DNA of 36,482 nucleotides, taken from assembly GCA_026417875.1 (NCBI GenBank), contig JAOACK010000014.1:1-36482 (forward strand), in the 5' to 3' direction. Below, piece after piece: positions 1 to 9,015 of this stretch (positions are counted from its first letter, which is position 1; each line of letters begins with the position of its first letter). Below the pieces are notes generated by a model. The model saw nothing but the letters and a program-made list of their open reading frames with translations. It was not told the DNA's origin and made no database searches. The DNA comes from Thermodesulfovibrionales bacterium. Lineage in GTDB: Bacteria > Nitrospirota > Thermodesulfovibrionia > Thermodesulfovibrionales > CALJEL01. Made by a program: the position numbers and the translations under genes.

Positions 1-19
1 AGATGTGTATAAGAGACAG
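1..19. other. Tn5/Nextera mosaic-end adapter (artefact)
   Basis: The first 19 bases, AGATGTGTATAAGAGACAG, are exactly the transposase mosaic end used in Nextera tagmentation libraries. It is an untrimmed adapter at a contig end and not genome sequence. The gene that follows is therefore cut by the assembly and not by biology. Confidence 0.97.
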
Positions 20-365
20 GAAGTCTATTAAGATGATTGTAATTAAAATCAAAATTTTTTTCTATATCACATAATATAACATTTAAACCAGCCTTCTTGA
101 TTGCAGAGGGCACGGAAAAACATGTATAGGCAGGGATAATTACGTTTGATCGCTCTCCTGAGAGCCTTTTTAAGGATTTAAGTATCAAATAAAGAGCTGA
201 TTTTCCTGATGAAAGAAGAAAGGTATATCTAACACCAAAGAATTCTTTTATTTCTTCTTCCAGTCTCGCAATAGCCTTATCTTCACTAAAAAAGCCCTTT
301 ATTGCATAAATAAAAGCCTTCCACTCAACAGGTGCAGCGGCAGGTGGTATAATTCTTTTAATCAT
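20..365 (-). CDS. DegT/DnrJ/EryC1-type PLP aminotransferase, N-terminal part (cut at contig end)
   Basis: About 115 codons are readable, starting at the ATG 365-363. The protein begins MIKRIIPPAAAPVEWKAF and contains SSGKSALYLILK and VIIPAYTCFSVPSAIKKAG. These are the cofactor-binding and substrate-loop segments at the N-terminus of sugar aminotransferases of this fold-type I family. Such enzymes usually aminate a nucleotide keto-sugar, but the catalytic lysine lies in the missing part, so the substrate cannot be inferred. The start codon overlaps the stop of the upstream FemAB-like gene as ATGA, which implies translational coupling and membership of the exopolysaccharide operon. It is not a pseudogene on this evidence: the break coincides with the adapter. 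Confidence 0.8.
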
Positions 366-1387
366 GGAAGATATTTTACAATTTTTGGTCCAATACTATT
401 TGTAATCAGAAGCGGCATTCTTTTCCAGATATTAATAGCAAGCCTGAACTTTGGATTATCCGGACTCAGATCCGCAACTGCTTTTCCATTACTGGTCCAG
501 TAATGCCAGTATAACTGATGAGGAGTAGCACCCCACTGTTCTTTAAACTTATACGTAGAGCTACCAAAGGTTGACCTGCCAAAATCAAAAAATTTATACC
601 CCCTGTTACAGGCAAACTCAAGACAGGACCAGTAAAGTAACATATTGGGTGCATACCTGTTAAATCTTCTTAGAGAGGATGCCCAGGGGATTTCAATTAT
701 ATCCTTGAATCCAAGAAGAATACCTGATGCTATCGGTTTACTGGTTGAATCAAAGACAACACAAATCCAGGCATCTTTATAAGACTTAAAAATATTTTTG
801 AAGAATTTTTTTGGATATACTGGTGTGCCTAGATCCCGCATATTTTCTGAAAAAACAGAATAAAAATAATCTAAACCCTCTTCACGAAAAAATTTATGGA
901 ACATTCTTTCTTTTAATGGCCTTCTGATCTGTGACCTGAGCTTAGAGGAAAAAGATCTCCAGAGATTCTCGGGATCTGATGGTAGCGATAATCTCATCGA
1001 GACTTTCTTTATCTTTGCAGGCTGATGAGGAAGAAGATTTCTAGTGTGCCTTAATTCAATAAAGGTAACCTTCTTTTTCTTTGCTACATTTATAGCTTCA
1101 TAAAGCAATAGATCAGTTATCTCATCCTTGTCAGAGCAAATACCCCCATAATTGAAGAAAGGAAGAGAAACTAAGAGATTTCCAAATAAACCCTTTATGT
1201 GTACCAGAGGCAGTATACCATTTATCCTCCCTTGATCCTCGCTGTAAAGATAATAAGTATCGTGTCCAAATGTATCTTCTATAACATCCTTCCATATACT
1301 TAAATGATAAAGTACTGAATTTGGCGACTTCATCACATAGAAATCCCAGACTTGGTATTCAGATTTCTGTAGCAGTCTTATTTTCAT
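362..1387 (-). CDS. FemAB-like/GNAT-fold protein of the XrtA/PEP-CTERM locus type
   Basis: This is a 341-residue protein of the FemAB/BioF2-like acyltransferase group, which has a double GNAT fold. Visible marks are the C-terminal FFDFGRSTFGSSTYKFKEQWG segment, typical of the FemAB-like proteins found in exosortase-associated exopolysaccharide clusters, and the preceding NMLLYWSCLEFACNRGYKFF helix. No signal peptide or membrane segment is seen, so a cytoplasmic enzyme that N-acylates or aminoacylates a glycan or lipid-linked precursor is likely; the substrate is unknown. It overlaps the VanZ-like gene upstream by 29 bases and the aminotransferase downstream by 4 bases. The family call is firm; the chemistry is inference. 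Confidence 0.82.
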   Translation of the reverse strand: MKIRLLQKSEYQVWDFYVMKSPNSVLYHLSIWKDVIEDTFGHDTYYLYSEDQGRINGILPLVHIKGLFGNLLVSLPFFNYGGICSDKDEITDLLLYEAINVAKKKKVTFIELRHTRNLLPHQPAKIKKVSMRLSLPSDPENLWRSFSSKLRSQIRRPLKERMFHKFFREEGLDYFYSVFSENMRDLGTPVYPKKFFKNIFKSYKDAWICVVFDSTSKPIASGILLGFKDIIEIPWASSLRRFNRYAPNMLLYWSCLEFACNRGYKFFDFGRSTFGSSTYKFKEQWGATPHQLYWHYWTSNGKAVADLSPDNPKFRLAINIWKRMPLLITNSIGPKIVKYLP

Positions 1388-1733
1388 GGAAAAAAATTTT
1401 TATGAGTAATATGCCAACATATATACCAATAAGGTCTAAACATATATCCATCCAAGAGGAGGTTCTGCCGGAAACAGTAGATTGATTCAATTCATCGCAA
1501 AGAGCTACAGTCAAGGATATAATTATCAAAAGATAAAACCCTATTCTTTTTCTTGGCCTTAAAGCAAGAAAAAGAAGAATCACAAGAAGGGTATAGAGCG
1601 GTATATGACCCATGTTCCAGAAAATTTTTTCTGTAAGGGTATCAGCGAAGTGCAGAGCAATATCGGGCAAGGAAGAGATATAGAATATGAAGAGGATATA
1701 AAGAACTGTAAGTATTAAATAAACCAATTTCAT
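1359..1733 (-). CDS. VanZ-like small membrane protein
   Basis: A 124-residue protein with four hydrophobic stretches, near residues 3-20, 43-60, 65-82 and 98-113. It carries the VanZ-family signature of an acidic DE pair (CDELNQ) followed by GRTSSWMDICLDLIGIYVG, where the GR-x-x-x-x-D and the final D-x-x-G positions are the conserved ones. VanZ-like proteins occur both in glycopeptide resistance loci and in exosortase-type exopolysaccharide loci, where their role is unknown. It sits between two GNAT-fold enzymes with a 29-base overlap downstream and a 4-base gap upstream, so it is part of the same transcript. A resistance function is not suggested by this context. Confidence 0.8.
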   Translation of the reverse strand: MKLVYLILTVLYILFIFYISSLPDIALHFADTLTEKIFWNMGHIPLYTLLVILLFLALRPRKRIGFYLLIIISLTVALCDELNQSTVSGRTSSWMDICLDLIGIYVGILLIKIFFHENKTATEI

Positions 1734-1737
1734 AAAT

Positions 1738-2823
1738 TCAGCGAAGAATGATCTTTCCTAAAGACTTGCAGAACTGCCAGGCGGAAATAAGTAAAGGAGC
1801 AAACCCTCTTTTATAAAATCGAATGGAAATCTGAGTGATAATTCTGTTTGACCAGTGGAATTTATAATGTTCAGTTCCCCTTAAAAAATCATAAATTTTA
1901 ATATTCTCCCTGATCGCCTTCTCAATAGCCATACCTATAATTAAATTACCGATACTTATCTGAGGTCTGAAGGCTTTATCTACAGCCATTGAGTAGAGAT
2001 AAAGGATATCATTATATTTAAGATGAAGGAGGCCGGCTATATATTTATCATTAAATGTCAAAAAGTCTAATTGAAAATAAGGATTACCCCTTTCATGGAT
2101 TCTAATAAAAAATTTCTGCAGAAACATTGTAAAGGATTTTGATAGAGCTCTACTCTTTTCATAGATAGTAAAAAAACTCTGTAGCTCTCCGGTCAAATCC
2201 CCATCTCCACCGCTTGAATAAGTAATGAGCCCTACCGCCCCCTCTCTTCTTAAGAGATTCAGATGCCTCCTGAACTGCTGCCTCCTGTGATTGGATAGGG
2301 AGGCGAAAAAATCATCTGTATTTTGAGGCAGCACAGTGACAGGACAGAAAAAACTTGGCTTTACGTGAATATACTTGCCTTGCTGCTCCATTTTTTCATA
2401 AAGATATAGAAAAAAAACAGATTGAGCATGAATGGGGCATAATTCCATTATATCCCAATCTCTTTCACTCATGAGAAAATCATAAATTAATTCTGACACT
2501 TCTTTTTCATAGCCTCGCTTTATGATTACATCGAGATAATCAGAGCCGCATTCGGGATAACCCAGAAAATATAACCTTCTTATTTTTAAGATAGAAGAGG
2601 GTGATTTCTCAATGTAAAAGGGCGCGATACCAATTATGTTCGTATTTTCTTCTACTAGAAGAATAAATAGGGATCGCATATTATTCCAGTTACACTCAGC
2701 CCAAGTAAACAACCACTCCCATGTTAGAAAAATCGTATTCGAGGAAGATCTTACTAAAAGCTCATTCCATTTTTCTCTGATACTTTTCCATTCCTCAAAT
2801 GAATTAATTTTCCTTATGTTCAT
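1738..2823 (-). CDS. GNAT/BioF2-like acyltransferase
   Basis: A 361-residue soluble protein that resembles the BioF2-like/CelD-type GNAT family of exopolysaccharide loci. The N-terminal half contains NTIFLTWEWLFTWAE, the usual opening of this family, and the C-terminal half has FRPQISIGNLIIGMAIEKAI followed by YDFLRGTEHYKFHWSN, which corresponds to the acyl-CoA or acyl-donor lobe. It probably acylates sugar residues or a lipid-linked intermediate. It is a second enzyme of the same fold in the operon but clearly divergent in sequence from the one at 362-1387. It overlaps the deacetylase gene upstream by 20 bases. Confidence 0.78.
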   Translation of the reverse strand: MNIRKINSFEEWKSIREKWNELLVRSSSNTIFLTWEWLFTWAECNWNNMRSLFILLVEENTNIIGIAPFYIEKSPSSILKIRRLYFLGYPECGSDYLDVIIKRGYEKEVSELIYDFLMSERDWDIMELCPIHAQSVFFLYLYEKMEQQGKYIHVKPSFFCPVTVLPQNTDDFFASLSNHRRQQFRRHLNLLRREGAVGLITYSSGGDGDLTGELQSFFTIYEKSRALSKSFTMFLQKFFIRIHERGNPYFQLDFLTFNDKYIAGLLHLKYNDILYLYSMAVDKAFRPQISIGNLIIGMAIEKAIRENIKIYDFLRGTEHYKFHWSNRIITQISIRFYKRGFAPLLISAWQFCKSLGKIILR

Positions 2824-3646
2824 TGAAGTAGAAAAAACCTATAGATTCAAATTTAAAATCTTTTAATATGCTTTCTATCTTTGAAAGGGTTTTGCGAATA
2901 TTGAAATAGTGCCTGAAAGAGGATCTGAGCCCTGCCCTTAAACGAGGCTGTTCTGTATCTATTTCCCAGGGATGAATATAAAGGATCGCCATACTCTTTT
3001 CCTTCTCATTTAATCTCTTAATGGCATATTTTATAAATTCAACAGGAAGAAGCCTCAAATATCCTCCTCCAGCAACTGGAATATTTAAACCTAAAAATCT
3101 CAGTGTGGAAGGTGGATACTCCATTATTGAACCTGCCTCTGTCTTAATAATGTGAGGGAATCTTTTTGCTTCAGGAATTCCATATACATCATGATGAATT
3201 GGAAAAATACTTGAATCGTAAACATATCCCTCTTCAACAAGAATATCAAGGGCCCATAAAGTCTTCTTTGAAATTGAATAGCTTGGAGCCCTGTAGCCAG
3301 CTATCCTTATACCGATTATATCCTCAAGAATTCTTTTTGAAATCTGGACATCCCGTCTAAACTCATCAGGAGATAAATCGTAGATAAGTTTGTGGTTATA
3401 ACCGTGGGAGGCAATCTCGTGTCCGCTTTCATAAATATCTCTCACAAGAGCAGGATACCTTTCAGCAACCCATCCCAACATAAAAAAGGTCGCCCTGACT
3501 GAAAATTTGGCCAGCACTTCAAGAATTTTGTATACATTTCTATCCACTCTGCATTCGAAATTATTCCATTCTTCAAATTTAATACAATGAGCAAAGGCAG
3601 ACACCATGAAATAATCTTCTACATCAACAGTCAGAGCATTAATCAT
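2804..3646 (-). CDS. Polysaccharide deacetylase (NodB/CE4 fold), XrtA-locus type
   Basis: A 280-residue CE4-family deacetylase. The catalytic motif 1 is TVDVEDYF near residues 6-13 (the aspartate pair), motif 2 is HEIASHGYNH near residues 75-84 (metal histidines in SHGYNH), and motif 3 is AGYRAPSYSI near residues 115-124. The C-terminal HPWEID segment carries the last conserved histidine. This arrangement, with the extra C-terminal extension ending in IRKTLSKIESIL, matches the deacetylases found in PEP-CTERM exopolysaccharide loci. No signal peptide is evident. It likely removes N-acetyl groups from the polymer or its precursor. The gene follows the ATPase gene after 9 bases. Confidence 0.88.
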   Translation of the reverse strand: MINALTVDVEDYFMVSAFAHCIKFEEWNNFECRVDRNVYKILEVLAKFSVRATFFMLGWVAERYPALVRDIYESGHEIASHGYNHKLIYDLSPDEFRRDVQISKRILEDIIGIRIAGYRAPSYSISKKTLWALDILVEEGYVYDSSIFPIHHDVYGIPEAKRFPHIIKTEAGSIMEYPPSTLRFLGLNIPVAGGGYLRLLPVEFIKYAIKRLNEKEKSMAILYIHPWEIDTEQPRLRAGLRSSFRHYFNIRKTLSKIESILKDFKFESIGFFYFNEHKEN

Positions 3647-3655
3647 AATTGAAAA

Positions 3656-4603
3656 TCAACCGTAAACCTTTTTATAAATCTCGCTTACAACTAATTCAAG
3701 CTGTCTTATTTTTAAGTCACACCTTACAAGGGCTTCCTTAATCTTTCTAAAATCACCATTAACATTTTTAATCGTATCTGATGCCATTTTAATATCCGGT
3801 CTATTACCTAAATCCTTTATTACATCACTAACAACAGAACTGTTTATAACCTTGGTTTTTTCTGAAAAAGCTATCAAAAGTAAAAAATCACACAAAATAT
3901 TTACAAGTCTGGGCACGCCCTTGCTGTATTCAAAAATCTGCTCCATCACTCCATCTTCAAATTTTACTGCATCCCGGTTGCCGGCAATTTCAAGGCGGTG
4001 GAAAATGTATTCTTCCATTTCCTCCCTGCTTAAAGGATTGAGATGTGTATAAACAGCGATTCTCTGTCTCAACTGAGCAAGCTGGGGACTCGCAAGCTTG
4101 CGGTCAAGTTCGGGCTGCCCGACAAGAATAATTTTTAGAAGTTTTTCTTTTTCAGTTTCTAGATTGGATAATAATCTTATCTCTTCCAGCTGATCGTAAC
4201 TCAAATTATGAGCCTCATCTATTATTAAAAGGGTTTTCTTTTCTTCAATATAATTATTGATCAAAAAATCTGTCAGATCTTTTAAAAGCACAGGCTTATC
4301 CCTGTTCTCAATTTTTAAACCGAACTCCTGATTTATCATTGAAATAAGTTGACTTGATGTGAGCATTGTATGGGAGAGACTTGCTACATCCACAGCATTA
4401 GATATTTTTTTTAAAAATGCCCTTATCAGAGTTGTCTTACCTGTTCCGATTTCTCCAGATATGACGATGAAATTGCAGCTGCTTAACATCCCGTATTCAA
4501 GATAGGTTAGTGCCCTTCTATGGGCCCTTCCTGAATAAAAAAAATCAGGATCAGGCGTCAACTGAAAGGGATTTTCTCTGAATCCAAAAAAGGAATTATA
4601 CAT
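3656..4603 (-). CDS. ExeA-like AAA ATPase of the XrtA/PEP-CTERM locus
   Basis: A 315-residue AAA-type ATPase. It opens with MYNSFFGFRENPFQLTPDP, the hallmark N-terminus of ExeA/GspA-related ATPases. Walker A is GEIGTGKTT at residues 50-58 and Walker B is TLLIIDEAHNL near residues 125-135. A sensor-type segment KIILVGQPEL follows, and the C-terminal tail has a short coiled-coil-like stretch. Proteins of this subfamily are consistently found in exosortase-associated exopolysaccharide operons, where they are thought to energise assembly or secretion. The partner outer-membrane protein is encoded one base upstream, so the two are probably translated together. Confidence 0.88.
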   Translation of the reverse strand: MYNSFFGFRENPFQLTPDPDFFYSGRAHRRALTYLEYGMLSSCNFIVISGEIGTGKTTLIRAFLKKISNAVDVASLSHTMLTSSQLISMINQEFGLKIENRDKPVLLKDLTDFLINNYIEEKKTLLIIDEAHNLSYDQLEEIRLLSNLETEKEKLLKIILVGQPELDRKLASPQLAQLRQRIAVYTHLNPLSREEMEEYIFHRLEIAGNRDAVKFEDGVMEQIFEYSKGVPRLVNILCDFLLLIAFSEKTKVINSSVVSDVIKDLGNRPDIKMASDTIKNVNGDFRKIKEALVRCDLKIRQLELVVSEIYKKVYG

Positions 4604-4604
4604 T

Positions 4605-5828
4605 TCAGAAAATATGCCTGTATTTAATGGTTATTATATTTTCTTCATATTCATCCCTGTCAATGCTTGAATTGTAAGAAGTGTACCCGTAACTCAGGAT
4701 AAGATTATCCTTTTCACTTATTGAATAATCAAGAGCTGTTGAAATCATGTACCGCTCTCTTTCTTCTTTTTCAGGTCTAAGTCTTTCATTTCTGTAACCT
4801 GCACTTATCCTATGCTGAAACCATGGATTATAATTTAAAGTTATACCTGGGCTTATGGCATAAGACTCATCGACTCGATCGGTTTCTAAATATTTACTCT
4901 TTTCATGAATAAGATTAAGGTTATAAATAATTCCTGTCCCGTACCTTATCGAAATTTCCTCTGACCTTACATCATAAATTCCGAGCTGAGCAGATGGTAA
5001 GGTATCTCTTCTTACATTAAAAGTCACATCGCCTTTGTCAAGAGCCCTGCTAAAGGATAATCTGTACAGAATAAATTTTTTATCAGTTCTGTCACCGAAA
5101 TTAATATATCTGTACCCAACGGACATAGTCATATTGCTTTTTTGGGAGAATTGATGGGAATAATATAAAGAATTGGTAATCAGCTCACTGTCCTCTCCTC
5201 TTTCAGGTCTATGCATTATAAAAATTGATTCGATTCCGGCTGCTGCTCTCAGGCTTAATTTCTTTTCAAATCTATTAAAAAATTCATGCATGACCCTATC
5301 AATACCTTCTGGATCCCTGAACCAGATGTTATAATATCGATAACCTGGATTCATCACCAAAGTATCGGTGAGATTTATTTTCAGATAGGGTGAAGCGGAA
5401 AAAATATTTCTGTCAGTCTTGTTCACCGTAATATTTGTCTCTGTTGATGGACGCCTGGGATCAATGATAGTCTTTGAAAATTCATCGGATAAATCAAGAT
5501 ATAAGAAATTTTTTACGATATCTATCTTTGTAGAGGCGTTCAGCAAATGGGAAGTATCATCATCTTTAAGTCGGCTGTAATAAATCCATCTGAAGGTATA
5601 ATCTAATGACATATCAAGTCTTATAGTTCTGTAGATGATATTGAAAGATGGTTCTATATAAGATATATATTCATGAGTCTTATCCGATGCCGATAGATAA
5701 AGGTTGTCATTGTATTCCTCTGATAAGGAAAGGGATGTCTTTATTTTTAGGTCAGCAGCCTCAGCCCGGAAGAAAAAGCATAAAACTAAAAAAATGCAAA
5801 GTGCTATGAAATATCTTTTCTCTGCCAC
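4605..5828 (-). CDS. Outer-membrane beta-barrel protein of the PEP-CTERM/XrtA locus
   Basis: About 407 residues if started at the GTG 5828-5826, giving MAEKRYFIALCIFLVLCF, a cleavable signal peptide ending near FFRAEAAD. An in-frame TTG at 5843 would add five residues inside the upstream gene and is less likely. The mature part is dense in alternating amphipathic strands rich in Tyr, Arg, Asp and Ser and ends in an aromatic C-terminus (IKYRHIF), which is the classic beta-barrel export signal. It matches the uncharacterised outer-membrane family of PEP-CTERM operons and may serve as the outer-membrane exit pore for polysaccharide. The GTG lies one base after the kinase stop. Confidence 0.8.
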   Translation of the reverse strand: MAEKRYFIALCIFLVLCFFFRAEAADLKIKTSLSLSEEYNDNLYLSASDKTHEYISYIEPSFNIIYRTIRLDMSLDYTFRWIYYSRLKDDDTSHLLNASTKIDIVKNFLYLDLSDEFSKTIIDPRRPSTETNITVNKTDRNIFSASPYLKINLTDTLVMNPGYRYYNIWFRDPEGIDRVMHEFFNRFEKKLSLRAAAGIESIFIMHRPERGEDSELITNSLYYSHQFSQKSNMTMSVGYRYINFGDRTDKKFILYRLSFSRALDKGDVTFNVRRDTLPSAQLGIYDVRSEEISIRYGTGIIYNLNLIHEKSKYLETDRVDESYAISPGITLNYNPWFQHRISAGYRNERLRPEKEERERYMISTALDYSISEKDNLILSYGYTSYNSSIDRDEYEENIITIKYRHIF

Positions 5829-5829
5829 A

Positions 5830-6609
5830 TCATCGCCCGTCAAAATAGTAAGGATATTTTATCCTTATCAGGGAAGAAGGAAAACAGTTCAGAACAATAC
5901 CGATTATCCTTTCTTTATTTAGAAGTGAAAGTGCCTGCCTGACAGAGTTCTTAGTCGTTTTTTTATCATTAATCACAAGAAGAACAGCCTCAGAAAGAAA
6001 GGCAAGCTGAATAGTATCGGCCGACGAAAGAATGGGTGGAGAATCGAGTATAATGTATTGATATCTTCGCTTCATCGCCTGAATGAATATTTTCATCTTT
6101 TCCTGCAGATACCTATCATTTATATCCTTCCCGCAGAAGACGATATCAAGATTTCCTATGTTAGTAGTCATTATAATCTTTGATAAATCAAAAGAGCCTT
6201 CAAGATAATGAGAAAGGCCGCTATTTTCGTTAATTCCAAGATAGTGATGTATAGATGGATGCTTGAGGTCGGCATCAATAAGAAGTATTCTGAAATCAGA
6301 CGATAGTGCAAGACTTACAGACAAATTTAAAGCAACAAGACTCTTACCGGCACCTGCATCAGGACTTGTAACGAGCAAAGTCCTGTTCTCTTCTATCGCA
6401 TGATCCTTAAAGATTCTTGCCTTTAACTTTCTGAACTGCTCAGATTCAAAAGAATCGGGTCTAATGAGACTTACCACATAGGGGCTGACATTATTAAGAT
6501 CGACCACCACAGGCTGAGGATCACCCGAAAAGTTATCTTCAAGGTTTTGTGCGACAAGATATTTTTTTTCCTTAAGGACTCTATTAAACGCTCTCTCCAG
6601 TATATCCAC
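5830..6609 (-). CDS. Tyrosine autokinase of CpsD/CapB (BY-kinase) type, XrtA-locus subfamily
   Basis: A 259-residue cytoplasmic BY-kinase. The P-loop is SPDAGAGKS at residues 82-90, Walker A' is LLIDADLKHPS, and Walker B is IILDSPPILSSAD. The C-terminus ends KYPYYFDGR, with tyrosines 252, 254 and 255 forming the short autophosphorylation cluster typical of these kinases. The cognate transmembrane activator is the chain-length protein encoded 9 bases upstream. In this class, cycles of phosphorylation control polymer length and export. Here kinase and activator are separate polypeptides, as in Firmicutes and exosortase loci, and not fused as in Wzc. Confidence 0.9.
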   Translation of the reverse strand: MDILERAFNRVLKEKKYLVAQNLEDNFSGDPQPVVVDLNNVSPYVVSLIRPDSFESEQFRKLKARIFKDHAIEENRTLLVTSPDAGAGKSLVALNLSVSLALSSDFRILLIDADLKHPSIHHYLGINENSGLSHYLEGSFDLSKIIMTTNIGNLDIVFCGKDINDRYLQEKMKIFIQAMKRRYQYIILDSPPILSSADTIQLAFLSEAVLLVINDKKTTKNSVRQALSLLNKERIIGIVLNCFPSSLIRIKYPYYFDGR

Positions 6610-6618
6610 TTAGACCTC

Positions 6619-8139
6619 CTAAAAATTAATTATCCTAAATCCTAAATATTTAAAAAGAATTTCATTTAACCATACAAAAAAGATCAGTAATAAATAGACA
6701 CCTGATGCTAGCAGTATTCTATTTTCCCTTGTCTTGCTAAAATAAGAATCAGGTATAATTTCGGGTATTACAGAAAGCACTGGTAATCTTAATTCTGATT
6801 CTATTTCATTTTCATCATTAAATCTTCCAGAAATGTAAAAAAGAGCAATCACAATTCCCGAAGCCAAGCTCAGCCCTATCAAAAAACCAGCAAGAATTAA
6901 ACTAGACCTGTCAGGTTTTTTGGGATAGTGCGGAACCTTTGCATATTCTGCGATTAAAATTGATTTTGGTATACCGACCAGTTCTAACTGGGCAGCCTCA
7001 ATCTTCTGGAAAAGATCATCGTAGAGTTTTTGATAGACCGATTTTTCACGCTGCAGATTAAGCCATTCCTGCCTTTCGCGCGATAATTTTTTTAATTTCT
7101 CCTCTGCGACAATTTGCTGACCGGATATCTCTGATATCTGGGTTTTGACTCTCTCTATCTCGCTTTCAATTTTTTTGATCTCCTCGTTTATTGAATATAT
7201 GACAGGATTTTCACTATTATCAGGATATTTTTTCATGTGATCTATCTGTTTTTTTAACTCCTCGATCTCCATCCTTGTCTTTATTACATCAGGATGATTA
7301 TCAGTATACCTAGCACTTAAGTTCAGCAGCTGATTGTTCAGTCTTGATAACCTCATAAAAGGAGACTCCTCAATTTCTGTCCCTCTGTAAGCAACGCTAT
7401 GTGCATCGGTTAATTGTTTGGCCAGGCTCTCTCTGGTAGCCTCGAGCTCCTTTAATTTGATTTCTAATTCTATTCGTGAAGCATGCAGGGCTTCAAAACC
7501 CCTGAGTAAGGGTGATTCCCTTTCAGGCACAAAATTTGGATTTCTATTTAGAAAATCCTGAATGAGTTTATTTATCTGATCAAGTTTTTGTTCATATTCA
7601 AGTAGCTTTTTTTGCGAGAACTCAGTTATACCAGATATGGTATTTTTCCGGATGGTATTTAAATATTCAATATAATCTCTGATCAAGGTGTTAACAAAAT
7701 CTGCCGCGTATATGGGATCTTTATGTCTGAAAAAGACCTTAACTTGAAAAATATTTCTTTCCCCTATTGTGTTAATATTGATCTTCAGTCTTGATTTTGT
7801 TTCTGATACAATTCTATCTTCGATTAAATTTTTATTTGATGCTGGATAAATCTTCTTAAGGGAATTTCTGACAAGTTCTTCTGAAAAGAGTCCCTCTTTA
7901 ATCATGGATAATTTTGAATCCACATTCAGCACTCTTGAACCTCTTAAAAAGGTACTCTCAAAAAGGGTATTCTCTACGAGAAAGGTAGAAGAAGCCTCAT
8001 ATTCAACAGGCATGAGGAAGCTACCCCAGGTAAAAATGGAAAGAATAACAAGAAAAATAATAATAAAAAATTTTTTTCTGCGAAGAATCTGAAACCAGTA
8101 ATAACGAATATTTAATGAAGGATTTTCTGATATATTCAT
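6619..8139 (-). CDS. Polysaccharide chain-length determinant (Wzz/GumC family), XrtA-locus type
   Basis: A 506-residue inner-membrane protein. The first membrane segment is near residues 24-44 (FFIIIFLVILSIFTWGSFLM), followed by a periplasmic Wzz domain (EYEASSTFLVEN) and long coiled-coil helices from about 190 to 390. A second membrane segment is near residues 410-432, preceded by the family motif AKVPHYPKKPDRSSLI (proline-rich). A third hydrophobic stretch lies close to the C-terminus. It lacks a kinase domain, which is supplied by the next gene. It sets chain length and bridges to the outer-membrane export protein encoded 9 bases upstream. Confidence 0.9.
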   Translation of the reverse strand: MNISENPSLNIRYYWFQILRRKKFFIIIFLVILSIFTWGSFLMPVEYEASSTFLVENTLFESTFLRGSRVLNVDSKLSMIKEGLFSEELVRNSLKKIYPASNKNLIEDRIVSETKSRLKININTIGERNIFQVKVFFRHKDPIYAADFVNTLIRDYIEYLNTIRKNTISGITEFSQKKLLEYEQKLDQINKLIQDFLNRNPNFVPERESPLLRGFEALHASRIELEIKLKELEATRESLAKQLTDAHSVAYRGTEIEESPFMRLSRLNNQLLNLSARYTDNHPDVIKTRMEIEELKKQIDHMKKYPDNSENPVIYSINEEIKKIESEIERVKTQISEISGQQIVAEEKLKKLSRERQEWLNLQREKSVYQKLYDDLFQKIEAAQLELVGIPKSILIAEYAKVPHYPKKPDRSSLILAGFLIGLSLASGIVIALFYISGRFNDENEIESELRLPVLSVIPEIIPDSYFSKTRENRILLASGVYLLLIFFVWLNEILFKYLGFRIINF

Positions 8140-8148
8140 ATTGTCTCC

Positions 8149-8982
8149 TTAAAACATTCCTGTTTTTACGATCACTATATCACCAGGCATGAGAGCCAGA
8201 TCTCCTTCCAAATCACCATTTTTCATAATATCACCAACCCTAACTGAAAGTTTCTTTACTCTTCCCTCTTCTCTTCTCACTACGACTACATCATTTTGCT
8301 TTGCAAATTCAGTAAACCCTCCACACTGAAGAATGGCATCAACAACTGTGAGGCCTTCTTTATAGGATAGGAGTGAGGGATTTCTGACTGCTCCCATAAC
8401 CTTAATTCTATTGTTAAAGTTATCAGCAAGTAAAATTATATCCCCTGGTTTCAATATTATATCCTGTGTCAGATCACCTTTTAAAAGGTTAGATAAATTA
8501 ACAATTAATTTTTTGCCCTCTCTTATAATTGAGGAATTACGAAAATCAATATCTTCTAAAGAGCCTACTTGAGCAAGCAATTGTAACAAAGACGTTTTTC
8601 TTTTTAATTGGATGACACCTGTTGATCCCTCTCGAGTGCCAGCCTCAACTGGAGAACTACTTCTCTGTTTTACAACATAGACCTTATAATTATTTATTTC
8701 TGAAACCATGATGCTTACGACTGGTGCCTTTATATATCGGGAGAGCTCATTCTCAATTATCTTTTTGACCTCCATGGGAGTTCTGCCTGCTACCTTGATG
8801 TCGCCGATAAGATGAAAAGAGATCTTTCCATCAGGTCTCACGGGTAACTCAGCAGTCATCTCAGGATTTCCCCATACGGATATACGAAGGATATCTTCTT
8901 CACCGATCAGGTAATCTCCGTCAAAACTCCAGGTAATGGCTGGGATGAAAATAAAGTACAGAATAATTAGAATATTTTTCAT
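8149..8982 (-). CDS. Polysaccharide export protein (Wza/GumB-like, SLBB)
   Basis: A 277-residue exported protein with a signal peptide (KNILIILYFIFIPAITWS) followed by the poly-export domain (YLIGEEDILRISVWGNPE ... VRPDGKISFHLIGDI) and two SLBB segments, the second beginning NRIKVMGAVRNPSL and ending in ALMPGDIVIVK. It should form the periplasmic/outer-membrane conduit that docks onto the chain-length protein. Unlike canonical Wza, no lipobox cysteine is visible at the cleavage region (TWSFDGD), so it is probably not a lipoprotein; the separate beta-barrel protein of this operon could supply the outer-membrane part. A 75-base gap with a perfect palindrome precedes it. Confidence 0.88.
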   Translation of the reverse strand: MKNILIILYFIFIPAITWSFDGDYLIGEEDILRISVWGNPEMTAELPVRPDGKISFHLIGDIKVAGRTPMEVKKIIENELSRYIKAPVVSIMVSEINNYKVYVVKQRSSSPVEAGTREGSTGVIQLKRKTSLLQLLAQVGSLEDIDFRNSSIIREGKKLIVNLSNLLKGDLTQDIILKPGDIILLADNFNNRIKVMGAVRNPSLLSYKEGLTVVDAILQCGGFTEFAKQNDVVVVRREEGRVKKLSVRVGDIMKNGDLEGDLALMPGDIVIVKTGMF

Positions 8983-9015
8983 AAATCTACCTCTTTTAAG
9001 TAAAGCTCCGCCTTC

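Noticed and set aside
1359-1733. Glycopeptide-resistance role for the VanZ-like gene
   Set aside because: No van genes are near; VanZ-like proteins are recurrent in exosortase-type exopolysaccharide loci.
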